Source: an uncultured Acetatifactor sp. (GTDB taxonomy: Bacteria; Bacillota; Clostridia; Lachnospirales; Lachnospiraceae). From it: 12,953 nucleotides of DNA. Location: positions 1-12,953 of the forward strand of contig CAJGCP010000043.1 of the NCBI GenBank assembly GCA_904501885.1, written 5' to 3'. Within the stretch, counting starts at the first letter, position 1, and each line of letters begins with the position of its first letter. Shown piece by piece: positions 5,351 through 10,862 of this stretch. The notes beneath the pieces were generated by a model. That model ran no database searches. It saw only the letters and a program-made list of their open reading frames with translations, and was not told the origin of the DNA. Both the position numbers and the translations under genes were made by a program.

Positions 5351-5558
5351 AGATATCTACGGACGTTGGACTTCTTCGGCTATCGGTTATTGTAATTTCA
5401 AAATTCATCCCGGGGTGATTACCCCTTTTATTATCAAGCGGAAAAAATGCGCAAACTGTAAGCATTTTCAACCTTTTTCAAATTTCAAACAAAAAAATAA
5501 ATATAAAAACAAAGGAGGTAAAAATGGTGGTCAAATATTCGGATATCGAAAAAGCTAA
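5340..5558 (+). CDS. Small Cys/His protein, putative zinc binder
   Basis: A 72-residue basic protein. It overlaps the 3D gene by 11 bases and the next gene by 35. The pattern G-Y-C-N-x-x-x-H-P-G-x-I-T (Cys18, His23) followed by K-C-A-N-C-K-H-F (Cys37, Cys40, His42) matches a recurrent small phage protein type in which a GYC..H-x-G motif precedes a C-x-x-C-x-H-F. The Lys/Asn-rich tail (about 50-72) is generated where the frame crosses the next gene's ribosome site and start, and may be dispensable. The ribosome site ahead of 5340 is weak, so expression probably depends on translation of the 3D gene. No function is known; metal binding is inferred. Confidence 0.55.
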   Translation: MRNKDIYGRWTSSAIGYCNFKIHPGVITPFIIKRKKCANCKHFQPFSNFKQKNKYKNKGGKNGGQIFGYRKS

Positions 5559-6075
5559 TAAATCCATCAACTCCATGGATATCAAGGGTAAACAATACGC
5601 CATGGTGCATGAACGCATAAGGGCGTTCAGAATGATATATCCACAAGGATTTGTCATAACAAAAATTCTCTTCGATGATGGGGAGATTGTGAAATTTTAC
5701 GCAGAAGTTGGCTGTGAGGATGAGGGCGTTCGCATTGTACTTGGTACCGGTCACGCATACGAAGTCAAGAATTCCTCTTTTATAAATCGAACATCTTATA
5801 TTGAAAATGCTGAAACATCGGCGGTCGGTAGAGCATTGGCGATGGCAGGGTTCGGTGTTGATACGTCTATCGCATCAGCTGATGAGGTGTCAAATGCGAT
5901 AAAACTTCAGGGCGAAAAAATTAATGCAGAGCAGATAGAGATTATAAAAAAGGTATATCAGGGCGATAAATGGGATAAACTTTTAAAAAATCAAAATCTG
6001 AAAAAGATTGAAGATATGCCATTTGTCAACGCTCAAAGCCTTATAAATAAACTAAAACAAGGAGGTAAGATATGA
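5524..6075 (+). CDS. Probable ssDNA-annealing / ERF-like recombination protein
   Basis: A 183-residue protein with AAAGGAGG six bases before ATG 5524. Residues about 18-120 carry the signature I-K-G-K-x-Y-A-M-V-x-x-R-I-x-A-F-R-x-x-x-P-x-G, then a beta-rich section, G-T-G-H-A-Y-E, and FINRTSYIENAETSAVGRAL followed by GFGVDTSIASADEV. From memory this family occurs next to ssb in Firmicutes phages. The ETSAVGRALAMAGFG stretch parallels the core of ERF/Rad52-like annealing proteins. The C-terminal 60 residues are helical and Lys-rich. Immediate coupling to ssb (ATGA, 6072-6075) and rusA gives a recombination cassette in which this protein would anneal ends coated by SSB. Annealing activity is inferred, not proven. 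Confidence 0.6.
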   Translation: MVVKYSDIEKANKSINSMDIKGKQYAMVHERIRAFRMIYPQGFVITKILFDDGEIVKFYAEVGCEDEGVRIVLGTGHAYEVKNSSFINRTSYIENAETSAVGRALAMAGFGVDTSIASADEVSNAIKLQGEKINAEQIEIIKKVYQGDKWDKLLKNQNLKKIEDMPFVNAQSLINKLKQGGKI

Positions 6076-6494
6076 ATCATGTATGTTTAATGGGTAGGTT
6101 AATCAAGAATCCCGAGAGAAAAGACACAATGAATACAACCTATGCAAGATATACGCTTGCAGTTCCTCGTTCTAATGGAAAAGACGGACAGGAACAGACG
6201 GATTTTATTGATTGCGTTTGTTTCGAAAAAAACGCAATCTTTGCATCAAAATACTTGAATAAAGGACAAAAGATATTGATAGAGGGCAGAATCCAAACGA
6301 GCACGTATGAACAGAATGGAGTCAAGAAGAAGTCTGTATCCGTCATCGTAGACCGACACCATTTTTGTGAAAAGAAAAATAACAATTCAGACACAACAGC
6401 TGCTCCCCAAAGACCGACTGCTGCCACTGGCGATGATGGATTCATGACTATTGACGAGTCGGCAATCTCAGAGGATTTACCATTTCCTGTTTAA
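6072..6494 (+). CDS. ssb: Single-stranded DNA-binding protein
   Basis: A 140-residue SSB. The OB fold spans residues 1-99: MNHVCLMGRLIKNPE, YTLAVPR, FIDCVCFEKNAIFASKYLNKGQKILIEGRI and the closing basic strand. A low-complexity linker (102-120) leads to an acidic tip ending EDLPFPV, a slight variant of the usual DDDLPF tip that recruits partner proteins. The usual Trp at the 'V-x-W-x-K' position is Phe (VCFEK). It would coat single strands during phage replication and recombination. It is coupled by ATGA to the annealing-like gene, with AAGGAGG ten bases ahead. Its stop TAA shares its last base with the ATA that I propose as start of rusA. Confidence 0.95.
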   Translation: MNHVCLMGRLIKNPERKDTMNTTYARYTLAVPRSNGKDGQEQTDFIDCVCFEKNAIFASKYLNKGQKILIEGRIQTSTYEQNGVKKKSVSVIVDRHHFCEKKNNNSDTTAAPQRPTAATGDDGFMTIDESAISEDLPFPV

Positions 6495-6859
6495 TAAAAG
6501 CAGAAATCCCTCTTAAGCTGCCCAGCCTAAACGAATATATCCGGGCGTGCAGAGCTAATAAGTATGTAGGCGCACAATTCAAGAAAAAGATTGAAAGAGA
6601 TATATCGTGGTACTTGGTAGACGTTCCAAAGCTTAAGAGGGTGACAATCCACTTTCATTGGACAGAAGAAAATAAGAGAAGAGACTTGGACAACGTGGCG
6701 TTTGCAAAAAAATTCATTCTTGACGCCCTTGTAAGTCTCGGCAAGCTTGAGAACGACAACAGAAAAAACGTATGCGGATTTACTGATACTTTCGGTTATG
6801 GGGAGCACGCAAGCGTTTATTTGGAGATTCATGAGCAGGAGGTGGAGGATGATTCATAG
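6494..6859 (+). CDS. rusA: RusA-like Holliday junction resolvase with non-canonical start
   Basis: The product cuts four-way junctions made during recombination. Visible family marks are IPLKLPSLNEYI near the N-terminus, then RRDLDN with its two metal-binding aspartates, KFILDAL, and a third acidic site near LENDN. The frame has no ATG, GTG or TTG before ATG 6614, and that ATG would delete the conserved LPSLNEYI segment. Reading ATA 6494 as start gives M-K-A-E-I-P-x-K-L-P-S-L, aligned residue for residue with the usual M-K-x-x-I-P-G-K-L-P-S-L. It overlaps the ssb stop as TAATA, one base from the common TAATG coupling. An alternative is ATT 6482, seven bases after GAGG (6471-6474). The product is about 121 residues. 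Either start is unusual; a sequence error is possible. Confidence 0.82.
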   Translation: MKAEIPLKLPSLNEYIRACRANKYVGAQFKKKIERDISWYLVDVPKLKRVTIHFHWTEENKRRDLDNVAFAKKFILDALVSLGKLENDNRKNVCGFTDTFGYGEHASVYLEIHEQEVEDDS

Positions 6860-7586
6860 AGAGAAAAAAGATGACAATTTCACGATTATTCCAAATTCTT
6901 TAATAAAAAACAGAAATATATCTGCTGCCGCTAAAGGTCTAATGGTTATGATACTCGCTCTCCCTGATGATTGGGATTTCAACATGCAAGGACTTGTATA
7001 CATAAGTGGAATGTCGATGTATTCGCTTAAAAAAATTGTAAAGGAATTGGAAACAAAAGGGTATATAAAAAGACGTAAAGTCCACAAAGGCGGAACATTT
7101 GTATGGGAATATCTTATTTATGAAAATCAATCGATAGAAAATCAATCGATAGAAAATCAATCGATTGAAAATCAATCGATAGAAAATCAATCGATAGAAA
7201 ATCAATCGATTGAAAATAGTGCGATATATAAAGAACTAAATAAACAAAGAACTAATATACAAAGTACTAATATATTAATTACTGATAGAGTAGGGGAAAA
7301 ACGCAAGCGTTTTACACCACCAACAAAAGAAGAGGTGGCTGACTACTGCGCAGAAAAAAAACTGTCCATAGACACTGAAAGGTTTATTGATTTTTATGAA
7401 TCAAAAGGATGGATGGTTGGGAAAAATAAGATGAAAGATTGGAAGGCTTCCGTCAGAAATTGGGCGAGAAGCGAGAGCGTGCCCGCTCAACGAAATACCA
7501 ACCATAAAAAAAGCATCAATGATGATATCATGGCAGCAGTTGAACAAGTAAAAAGGGAGATGGAGGGAAAATATGACAGTGGATGA
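6849..7586 (+). CDS. Phage replication initiator (replisome organiser, winged helix)
   Basis: A 245-residue protein from ATG 6849, four bases behind AGGAGGTG; the longer frame from 6747 is an overlap artefact. Residues about 10-90 are a winged-helix DNA-binding domain (FTIIPNSLIKN... GLVYISGMSMYSLKKIVKELETKGYI). Residues 92-121 are six exact ENQSI pentads with a degenerate seventh; they act as linker while their DNA forms iterons. The C-terminal domain (PPTKEEVADYC... FYESKGWMVGKNKMKDWKASVRNWAR) is the conserved C-terminus of Firmicutes phage replication initiators. The protein should bind the repeats in its own gene and recruit the helicase loader encoded next, with which it overlaps by 14 bases. 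No helicase gene follows, so host helicase is probably used. Confidence 0.87.
   Translation: MIHREKKDDNFTIIPNSLIKNRNISAAAKGLMVMILALPDDWDFNMQGLVYISGMSMYSLKKIVKELETKGYIKRRKVHKGGTFVWEYLIYENQSIENQSIENQSIENQSIENQSIENQSIENSAIYKELNKQRTNIQSTNILITDRVGEKRKRFTPPTKEEVADYCAEKKLSIDTERFIDFYESKGWMVGKNKMKDWKASVRNWARSESVPAQRNTNHKKSINDDIMAAVEQVKREMEGKYDSG
7122..7226 (+). repeat. Seven 15-bp iterons inside the initiator gene
   Basis: Six exact or one-base-variant copies of GAAAATCAATCGATA/T start at 7122, 7137, 7152, 7167, 7182 and 7197. A degraded seventh is at 7212-7226. Where the last base is T, the junction with the next unit makes the perfect palindrome TCAATCGATTGA (7157-7168 and 7202-7213); the other junctions match it at 11 of 12 positions. 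In frame the array encodes ENQSI pentads. Position inside the initiator gene, followed by AT-rich repeats, suggests origin iterons as in lambda O. Confidence 0.75.
7230..7275 (+). repeat. AT-rich 15/16-bp repeats, candidate unwinding element
   Basis: Three related direct repeats follow the iterons directly: AAAGAACTAAATAAAC (7230-7245), AAAGAACTAATATAC (7246-7260) and AAAGTACTAATATAT (7261-7275). Almost no G or C occurs through about 7290. Repeated AT-rich blocks beside iterons are the usual form of a DNA-unwinding element, so I read 7122-7290 as the phage replication origin. Confidence 0.55.
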
Positions 7587-8220
7587 AGCAGGAACTTTGT
7601 TACAGTACATGAGCACAGACTATCCTAATTTTAAATCTCAAAACATGGGATTCACGGTCACTCGTTGGGCGTCAGCGTTTGAGGGTACTCCCTTTGAGGT
7701 GGTGCTAAGTGCTTACAACGCATACGTTCTTAAAGGTTCAGATTATGCTCCAAATGTGGGACATATAGCCAAAATCATTAAAGATAATGTGTCTGATCCA
7801 AAAATGAGTGAACTCGAAGCATGGGGAGAGGTGGTTAAGGCGGTAAGAGATTCAGACCGGGCAGCAGAGCATTTTGAAAATTTTAGCCTGGAAATAAAAA
7901 GGGCGGTTGGATGCCCTGAGAACATCAAGGCTTGGGGGAGGGATATAACGGAGGAAGAATTCAACACGGTTATTCAGTCGAATTTTATCAAGAATTATAG
8001 AATTCAAGAAAAGAAATTTGAAGAGTACGCGAATCTTCCTGAACATATAAGAGCGAAACTTCCGATTTCTGAAATGCTGAACATTGAGAAAAAGGATGAT
8101 ATCTTTTTTGGCGATGAACCCAAAAAGGGAGTTCCGGAAGAGTTCGCAAAAGCGATGGAAGAACTGAAAGAGGAATTGTTTAATGAGCGACAAAATAAAC
8201 AAAAAGGGATGCAACTGTAA
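7573..8220 (+). CDS. Helicase loader, G39P-like
   Basis: A 215-residue, mostly helical protein. The N-terminal domain (1-65: TVDEAGTLLQYMSTDYPNF... WASAFEGTPFEVVLSAYNAYV... APNVGHIAKII) has the order and spacing of G39P-type proteins. These load and transiently inhibit the replicative helicase through a four-helix N-terminal domain. The central and C-terminal parts are charged and Lys/Glu-rich (IQEKKFEEYANLPEHIRAKLPISEML). ATG 7573 follows GGAGGG and overlaps the initiator gene. It would deliver the host DnaB/DnaC helicase to the initiator at the origin. No DnaC-type ATPase is present, which fits an ATPase-free loader. The family call rests on the N-terminus only. Confidence 0.68.
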   Translation: MTVDEAGTLLQYMSTDYPNFKSQNMGFTVTRWASAFEGTPFEVVLSAYNAYVLKGSDYAPNVGHIAKIIKDNVSDPKMSELEAWGEVVKAVRDSDRAAEHFENFSLEIKRAVGCPENIKAWGRDITEEEFNTVIQSNFIKNYRIQEKKFEEYANLPEHIRAKLPISEMLNIEKKDDIFFGDEPKKGVPEEFAKAMEELKEELFNERQNKQKGMQL

Positions 8221-8386
8221 ATGTTGTTATAAGTGCGACAAAAGGCACGTTGGATGTCACGCCGATTGTGAGGATTATTTGGCATTTAGAAGAGAAAAAG
8301 AGAGCCATAAGAAGAATGTTGAGATGGCCGCAGTAATAAAGGGGTATTATACGGAAAAATACAAAAGAGAAAGGAACTGGAGATGA
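8183..8386 (+). CDS. Cys-rich small phage protein, putative zinc finger
   Basis: A 67-residue protein with Cys10, 12, 14, 15, 18, 25 and 29 plus His22 and His26 in the first 30 residues. The core C-x-x-C-x-K-R-H-V-G-C-H-x-x-C-x-D-Y is a widespread small-protein pattern of Clostridia phages that I recall as hypothetical. The C-terminus is a basic helix (FRREKESHKKNVEMAAVIKGYYTEKYKRER). The Cys/His cluster should hold one or two zinc ions. It overlaps the loader gene by 38 bases and the next by four (ATGA). It could bind nucleic acid or a host protein; nothing more can be said. Confidence 0.75.
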   Translation: MSDKINKKGCNCKCCYKCDKRHVGCHADCEDYLAFRREKESHKKNVEMAAVIKGYYTEKYKRERNWR

Positions 8387-8583
8387 TGATGCAGAAAGAT
8401 TTAAGCGGAAAAGAGCTTGAAAGTATATTGGATGAAATTCTCGATATCTTGAATGATTCGGAAGTGATACAAAATGACAGGCGCCAATCAGCATACACAA
8501 AAGAACAAGCCAAAATATCAGCATATAACGAGATATTGGAGGTGTTGATGAGTTATGAAGTTAGTGATTGCCGAAGAAAATGA
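8383..8583 (+). CDS. Hypothetical small helical protein
   Basis: A 66-residue protein starting in a run of three ATG codons (8383, 8386, 8389) after AAAGGAACTGGAG; which ATG is used cannot be told. Heptad-like Leu/Ile spacing in ELESILDEILDILNDSEVI and ISAYNEILEVLMSYEV suggests two helices or a short coiled coil. No motif is recognised. It shares ATGA junctions with the genes on both sides (8383-8386 and 8580-8583), which supports it as a real cistron. Confidence 0.6.
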   Translation: MMMQKDLSGKELESILDEILDILNDSEVIQNDRRQSAYTKEQAKISAYNEILEVLMSYEVSDCRRK

Positions 8584-8687
8584 AGAAATGGAAACTGTTG
8601 GCAGAGTGTGACTTACCCATGGAAACAGAACAACGGACGAGTTTCTGCCCCAACTGTGGTGCAAAGATGGAAAGTAAGGAAGTATGA
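8580..8687 (+). CDS. 35-residue zinc-ribbon protein
   Basis: A short gene of 36 codons from ATG 8580 to TGA 8687. It overlaps the preceding stop and the following start by ATGA on each side (8580-8583, 8684-8687), so it fills the gap between its neighbours exactly. The C-terminal half has FCPNCGAKME, the typical knuckle of a zinc ribbon; with Cys10 there are three cysteines in all, so zinc would need a further ligand or a dimer. Other phages carry the same knuckle at the C-terminus of somewhat longer small proteins. Function unknown. Confidence 0.6.
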   Translation: MKKWKLLAECDLPMETEQRTSFCPNCGAKMESKEV

Positions 8688-8869
8688 GTTGCGATAGATG
8701 TAAATATTTTCATATCCTATATGAGCCGTTAAGAACAGAAGGTACGTTATGGGATATGGGGAGAGCAAAATGTGACAAGCATGATTTAATAACAGACTTC
8801 GCCAATTATGGAAAGTTTAAGCGGTTAGATACTTGTGAGAATTACGAGCCGCAGGAAAGTGAGGGATAA
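8684..8869 (+). CDS. Small Cys protein, hypothetical
   Basis: A 61-residue protein with C-x-x-C (Cys3, Cys6), Cys30 in GRAKCDKHD, and Cys51. The form 'CDRCKYF ... AKC ... TCENYEP' resembles small phage metal-site proteins beginning CxxCxxF and ending CxxY. Four cysteines could bind one zinc. The start is coupled by ATGA to the zinc-ribbon gene. The final residues (EPQESEG) are encoded by the recurring junction sequence described at 8670-9767. Confidence 0.62.
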   Translation: MSCDRCKYFHILYEPLRTEGTLWDMGRAKCDKHDLITDFANYGKFKRLDTCENYEPQESEG

Positions 8870-8872
8870 GGA

Positions 8873-9085
8873 ATGACACTAATTGAGGTATTAGCGGTAT
8901 GTGGTAGTTATAACCGATACATTCAGATACACAACATGGAGACCAAAAAGCAAAGTGGAATAATGAAATTAGGGAACATCACATACAAGCATATCGATAA
9001 ATACGGTTACGGAGTAAGAGTACATCAACTTATTCCTTGCACAAAACAAGGAAAGCAAGTGTTGTTTATCAATTTGGGAAAGTGA
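8873..9085 (+). CDS. Hypothetical small basic protein
   Basis: A 70-residue protein from ATG 8873, with AAGGA two bases ahead inside a longer GAAAGTGAGG site. Alternating hydrophobic and polar stretches (RYIQIHN, GYGVRVHQLIP, KQVLFINL) suggest a small beta-sheet domain. No known motif is seen. The first residues MTLIEVLAVCG could form a helix. It lies in the run of accessory genes that share start sequences. Function unknown. Confidence 0.55.
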   Translation: MTLIEVLAVCGSYNRYIQIHNMETKKQSGIMKLGNITYKHIDKYGYGVRVHQLIPCTKQGKQVLFINLGK

Positions 9086-9094
9086 GGATAAGGA

Positions 9095-9391
9095 ATGAGC
9101 AGAGTGCAAGACAACTATTCGTTACAAGACATAGTGACACGTGTAAATGGTGATGATTTTATTCCACACGGAGAAACAAGGTATGACGAAGATGCGTATG
9201 AAAGAATGGAAGCCGTAGAGAATTTAATGGAGTGGCTTATAGACGGTTTTCGTTATGTGTATGAGTTTCGTGTTCGTCCAGAATACAGTTATCAGAAAGC
9301 AGGAAAAGAAGCAGAACGATTTTTAATGTCATTAAGAGATACCATAGACAATATGATAGATGTTGAGCCACAGGAAAGTGAGGATGTATGA
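9095..9391 (+). CDS. Hypothetical acidic protein
   Basis: A 98-residue acidic, mostly helical protein from ATG 9095, within the GAAAGTGAGGATAAGGAATG junction. Aromatic and acidic residues dominate (AYERMEAVENLMEWLIDGFRY, AERFLMSLRDTIDNMID). No cysteine or catalytic motif is seen. Its tail, VEPQESEDV, is nearly the same as that of the gene ending at 8869 because the shared junction sequence is read in the same frame. It overlaps the next gene by ATGA. Function unknown. Confidence 0.55.
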   Translation: MSRVQDNYSLQDIVTRVNGDDFIPHGETRYDEDAYERMEAVENLMEWLIDGFRYVYEFRVRPEYSYQKAGKEAERFLMSLRDTIDNMIDVEPQESEDV

Positions 9392-9576
9392 AAAGCGCAC
9401 TAACTGATATAGGTAAGGCTGTAATGAATTTGATAGAGGAATATGGCATTGCAAAAGAAAGCGGATATGTTCAGAAACCCATATCCTATGCACTCTATCA
9501 GACTTGGAAAAAATGGGATAAAATGGAAAAACTGGATATGCAGGTAAGCTCGACAGAAGCAGAAAGTGAGGAATAA
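9388..9576 (+). CDS. Hypothetical small helical protein
   Basis: A 62-residue protein with a helical N-terminus (LTDIGKAVMNLIEEYGIAKESG) and an aromatic basic middle (YALYQTWKKWDKMEKLDM). No known motif. It starts in an ATGA overlap behind GAAAGTGAGG and ends in SSTEAESEE, encoded by the next copy of that junction. Function unknown; a protein-interaction role is a guess from size and helicity. Confidence 0.55.
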   Translation: MKSALTDIGKAVMNLIEEYGIAKESGYVQKPISYALYQTWKKWDKMEKLDMQVSSTEAESEE

Positions 9577-9768
9577 ATGGATAGATTAAATAAAGTCATG
9601 TCAGATGTTGCATACATCCTCGATAATTTGATTCTATTACAGCAGATACAACAAACAGGAGATTGCAATAACTGCAAGAACAGAGATTGTGGATATATGC
9701 CGAAAGCTGGACAGATGGTCAGATATAATTGCCCTTTTTACAAGGCAGAAAGTGAGGATACAGAATGA
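9577..9768 (+). CDS. Small Cys protein, hypothetical
   Basis: A 63-residue protein. A helical N-terminus (LNKVMSDVAYILDNLILLQQIQQ) leads to C-x-x-C-x-x-x-x-C (Cys30, 33, 38) and N-C-P-F-Y (Cys52). The pattern 'CNNCKNRDCGYMP-G-x-x-VRYNCPFY' matches my memory of a common small phage family with four cysteines and a closing CP-aromatic motif; zinc binding is likely. It follows the previous TAA directly and overlaps the next gene by ATGA (9765-9768). Function unknown. Confidence 0.62.
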   Translation: MDRLNKVMSDVAYILDNLILLQQIQQTGDCNNCKNRDCGYMPKAGQMVRYNCPFYKAESEDTE

Positions 9769-10046
9769 GATACATAGACCATATCAGAAATATGACAGAT
9801 GACCAATTGGCATACTTTCTCAATGCCATACAGCCCGAAGTTACATTGTGGAGTTTATCAATGATGAGAGCATTAAGCAGAAAACCCTACAAAGGAGTAG
9901 ACGCATTAAACGGAACAAACGGCGATACAAGAACGCTTATGAGTATATTATACAAGGATTACGATTATGAAATGAAATTGATGGATGAAGAACGAAATCA
10001 AAGCCTTGATGATTTGCACGATTACACAAGCGGAAAGGAGAATTAA
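9765..10046 (+). CDS. Hypothetical protein
   Basis: A 93-residue protein. An N-terminal segment MTDDQLAYFLNAIQ (10-23) resembles the start of many small phage proteins in which 'M-T-D-E-x-L-A-x-F-L' forms an amphipathic helix. A basic loop (RALSRKPYKG) and an acidic C-terminal helix (YEMKLMDEERNQSLDDLHDY) follow. The start lies in an ATGA overlap with GAAAGTGAGG ahead. This is the last gene of the series with that junction. Function unknown. Confidence 0.55.
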   Translation: MRYIDHIRNMTDDQLAYFLNAIQPEVTLWSLSMMRALSRKPYKGVDALNGTNGDTRTLMSILYKDYDYEMKLMDEERNQSLDDLHDYTSGKEN

Positions 10047-10048
10047 AT

Positions 10049-10408
10049 ATGAATACAATAACAATCAACGGAGAGGAATATGTTAAGAAGTCAGAAATTA
10101 CAGAAAAGGCTGAAACATTTGAGGGGATGGAATACTGCATGGTTAGAACTTATTCTGCTGGAGTCTTTGCAGGATATGTTTATAAGCGAGAAGCACAAGA
10201 GGTTGTGCTAAAAAAAGCAAGACGTATATGGTATTGGGAAGGCGCAGCGTCATTATCACAACTTGCAATGGAAGGAACAAGTAAACCCGATAAATGCAAG
10301 TTCCCATGTGAAGTAGATGAAGTGACATTGTTAAATGTTATAGAGATTATTCCCATGACGGAAAAGGCAAAAAAATCCATTGAGGAGGTGGAAATATGGG
10401 AAGCGTAG
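10049..10408 (+). CDS. DUF6948-like phage protein
   Basis: A 119-residue protein. After a short variable N-terminus (1-28), residues 29-119 carry a strongly conserved-looking block: M-V-R-T-Y-S-A-G-V-F-A-G-Y, E-V-V-L-K-K-A-R-R-I-W-Y-W-E-G-A-A-S-L-S-Q-L-A, then G-T-S-K-P-x-K-C-K-F-P and an ending I-W-x-A. This matches my memory of the DUF6948 family, spread across phages of many hosts with unknown function. AAAGGAGAA precedes ATG 10049. The 3' end contains GAGGAGG, the ribosome site of the Gly-rich gene, which starts 13 bases before this gene's TAG. The two appear paired; from memory similar Gly-rich repeats follow this family in other phages. Confidence 0.75.
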   Translation: MNTITINGEEYVKKSEITEKAETFEGMEYCMVRTYSAGVFAGYVYKREAQEVVLKKARRIWYWEGAASLSQLAMEGTSKPDKCKFPCEVDEVTLLNVIEIIPMTEKAKKSIEEVEIWEA

Positions 10409-10596
10409 ATTATGGCTCTGGCTATAGCAATGGCTTTGGCAATGGCTCTGGCTCTGGCAATGGCTCTGGCTCTGGCTATGGCTCTGGCTCTGGCTATGGC
10501 AATGGCTCTGGCTCTGGCGATGGCTATGGCGATGGCGATGGCTCTGGCTCTGGCGATGGCTATGGCTCTGGCTCTGGCGATGGGGGTGAAGAATGA
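10396..10596 (+). CDS. Gly/Ser/Tyr/Asp repeat protein
   Basis: A 66-residue protein with strong GAGGAGG (10382-10388) seven bases before ATG 10396, so translation in this frame is likely. After MGSVDY it is a pure glycine dipeptide repeat in which every second residue is Gly (once Ser) and the other is Ser, Tyr, Asn, Asp or once Phe; it ends GGEE. The composition predicts a disordered, low-complexity chain, comparable to linkers and phase-separating Gly/Tyr/Ser sequences. It has no hydrophobic core and no Cys. It overlaps the DUF6948-like gene by 13 bases and the next gene by ATGA. The same DNA is open in the other two plus frames, so the frame choice rests on the ribosome site. Confidence 0.62.
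   Translation: MGSVDYGSGYSNGFGNGSGSGNGSGSGYGSGSGYGNGSGSGDGYGDGDGSGSGDGYGSGSGDGGEE
10414..10581 (+). repeat. 28 hexanucleotide repeats GGCNNT
   Basis: 168 bases of six-base units: GGCTCT, GGCTAT, GGCGAT and GGCAAT, with GGCTTT once and one AGCAAT unit. The GGC and the sixth-base T are held while bases 4-5 vary almost only among TC, TA, GA and AA. GC content is clearly above the surroundings. None of the three plus frames has a stop inside the array. Unit-number changes by slippage would keep frame. Confidence 0.9.
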
Positions 10597-10862
10597 GTGA
10601 ATTAACCCAAGAACAAAAAGATATATGTTACGAGATTAAATTTGCAATAATACGTGGGGTTCTTAATTTAGATTTAAATAATATGTGGAAAGGTATAGAA
10701 AAGGCGGTCGAAAAAAGAAAAGGCTCAAACAGGGATATGATTGAATGGCTGAAAATTCTTGATGAGGAGATAACCTTTGATGCCTTAACCGTTGATGGAG
10801 AGACAAAAGACGTACACAGTTTGATATGGGATGTGATTGAGTTGTTAGGAGGTGAAGAATGA
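10593..10862 (+). CDS. Hypothetical helical protein
   Basis: An 89-residue protein from ATG 10593 (ATGA overlap with the Gly-rich gene, GGGGGTGAA ahead). Helical segments are EQKDICYEIKFAIIRGVLN, MWKGIEKAVEKR and DMIEWLKILDEEI. The end is acidic. No motif is recognised. The sequence at its start (GGTGAAGAATGA) recurs almost exactly at its end, where it starts the next gene. Function unknown. Confidence 0.57.
   Translation: MSELTQEQKDICYEIKFAIIRGVLNLDLNNMWKGIEKAVEKRKGSNRDMIEWLKILDEEITFDALTVDGETKDVHSLIWDVIELLGGEE

Larger units (their letters stand above)
8670..9767 (+). repeat. Recurring gene-junction motif GAAAGTGAGGAtAAGGAATG
   Basis: Near-identical 17-21 base sequences lie at consecutive gene boundaries. 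They start at 8670 (variant GAAAGTAAGGAAGTATG), 8855, 9078, 9374, 9562 and 9748. Each runs into the ATG of the next gene (8684, 8873, 9095, 9388, 9577, 9765). All contain GAAAGT(G/A)AGG. The motif acts as ribosome site, and in most cases also encodes the tail of the previous protein (QESEG, QESEDV, AESEE, AESEDTE). Confidence 0.7.

Noticed and set aside
6470..6500. Programmed frameshift fusing ssb to rusA
   Set aside because: RusA frame is -1 to ssb, but no slippery heptamer in register precedes the ssb stop, and the ssb tip is complete. Reinitiation is simpler.
6747..6848. Longer initiator protein starting at 6747
   Set aside because: The added 34 residues lie inside rusA with no ribosome site. 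ATG 6849 has AGGAGGTG four bases ahead.
7122..7226. CRISPR-like array
   Set aside because: Units are directly contiguous with no spacers and are read as codons of the initiator gene.
8555..8611. 18-codon ORF starting at ATG 8555
   Set aside because: Lies inside the gene at 8383-8583 and its successor. The GGAGGTG ahead of it is a chance or internal site.
10412..10600. Ala-Leu-Met frame across the hexamer array as a separate gene, or as read-through of the DUF6948-like TAG
   Set aside because: The Gly frame has GAGGAGG at proper spacing, whereas ATG 10412 has none. No slippery sequence is found for a -1 shift and no read-through signal is evident. Kept only as an open question in the findings.
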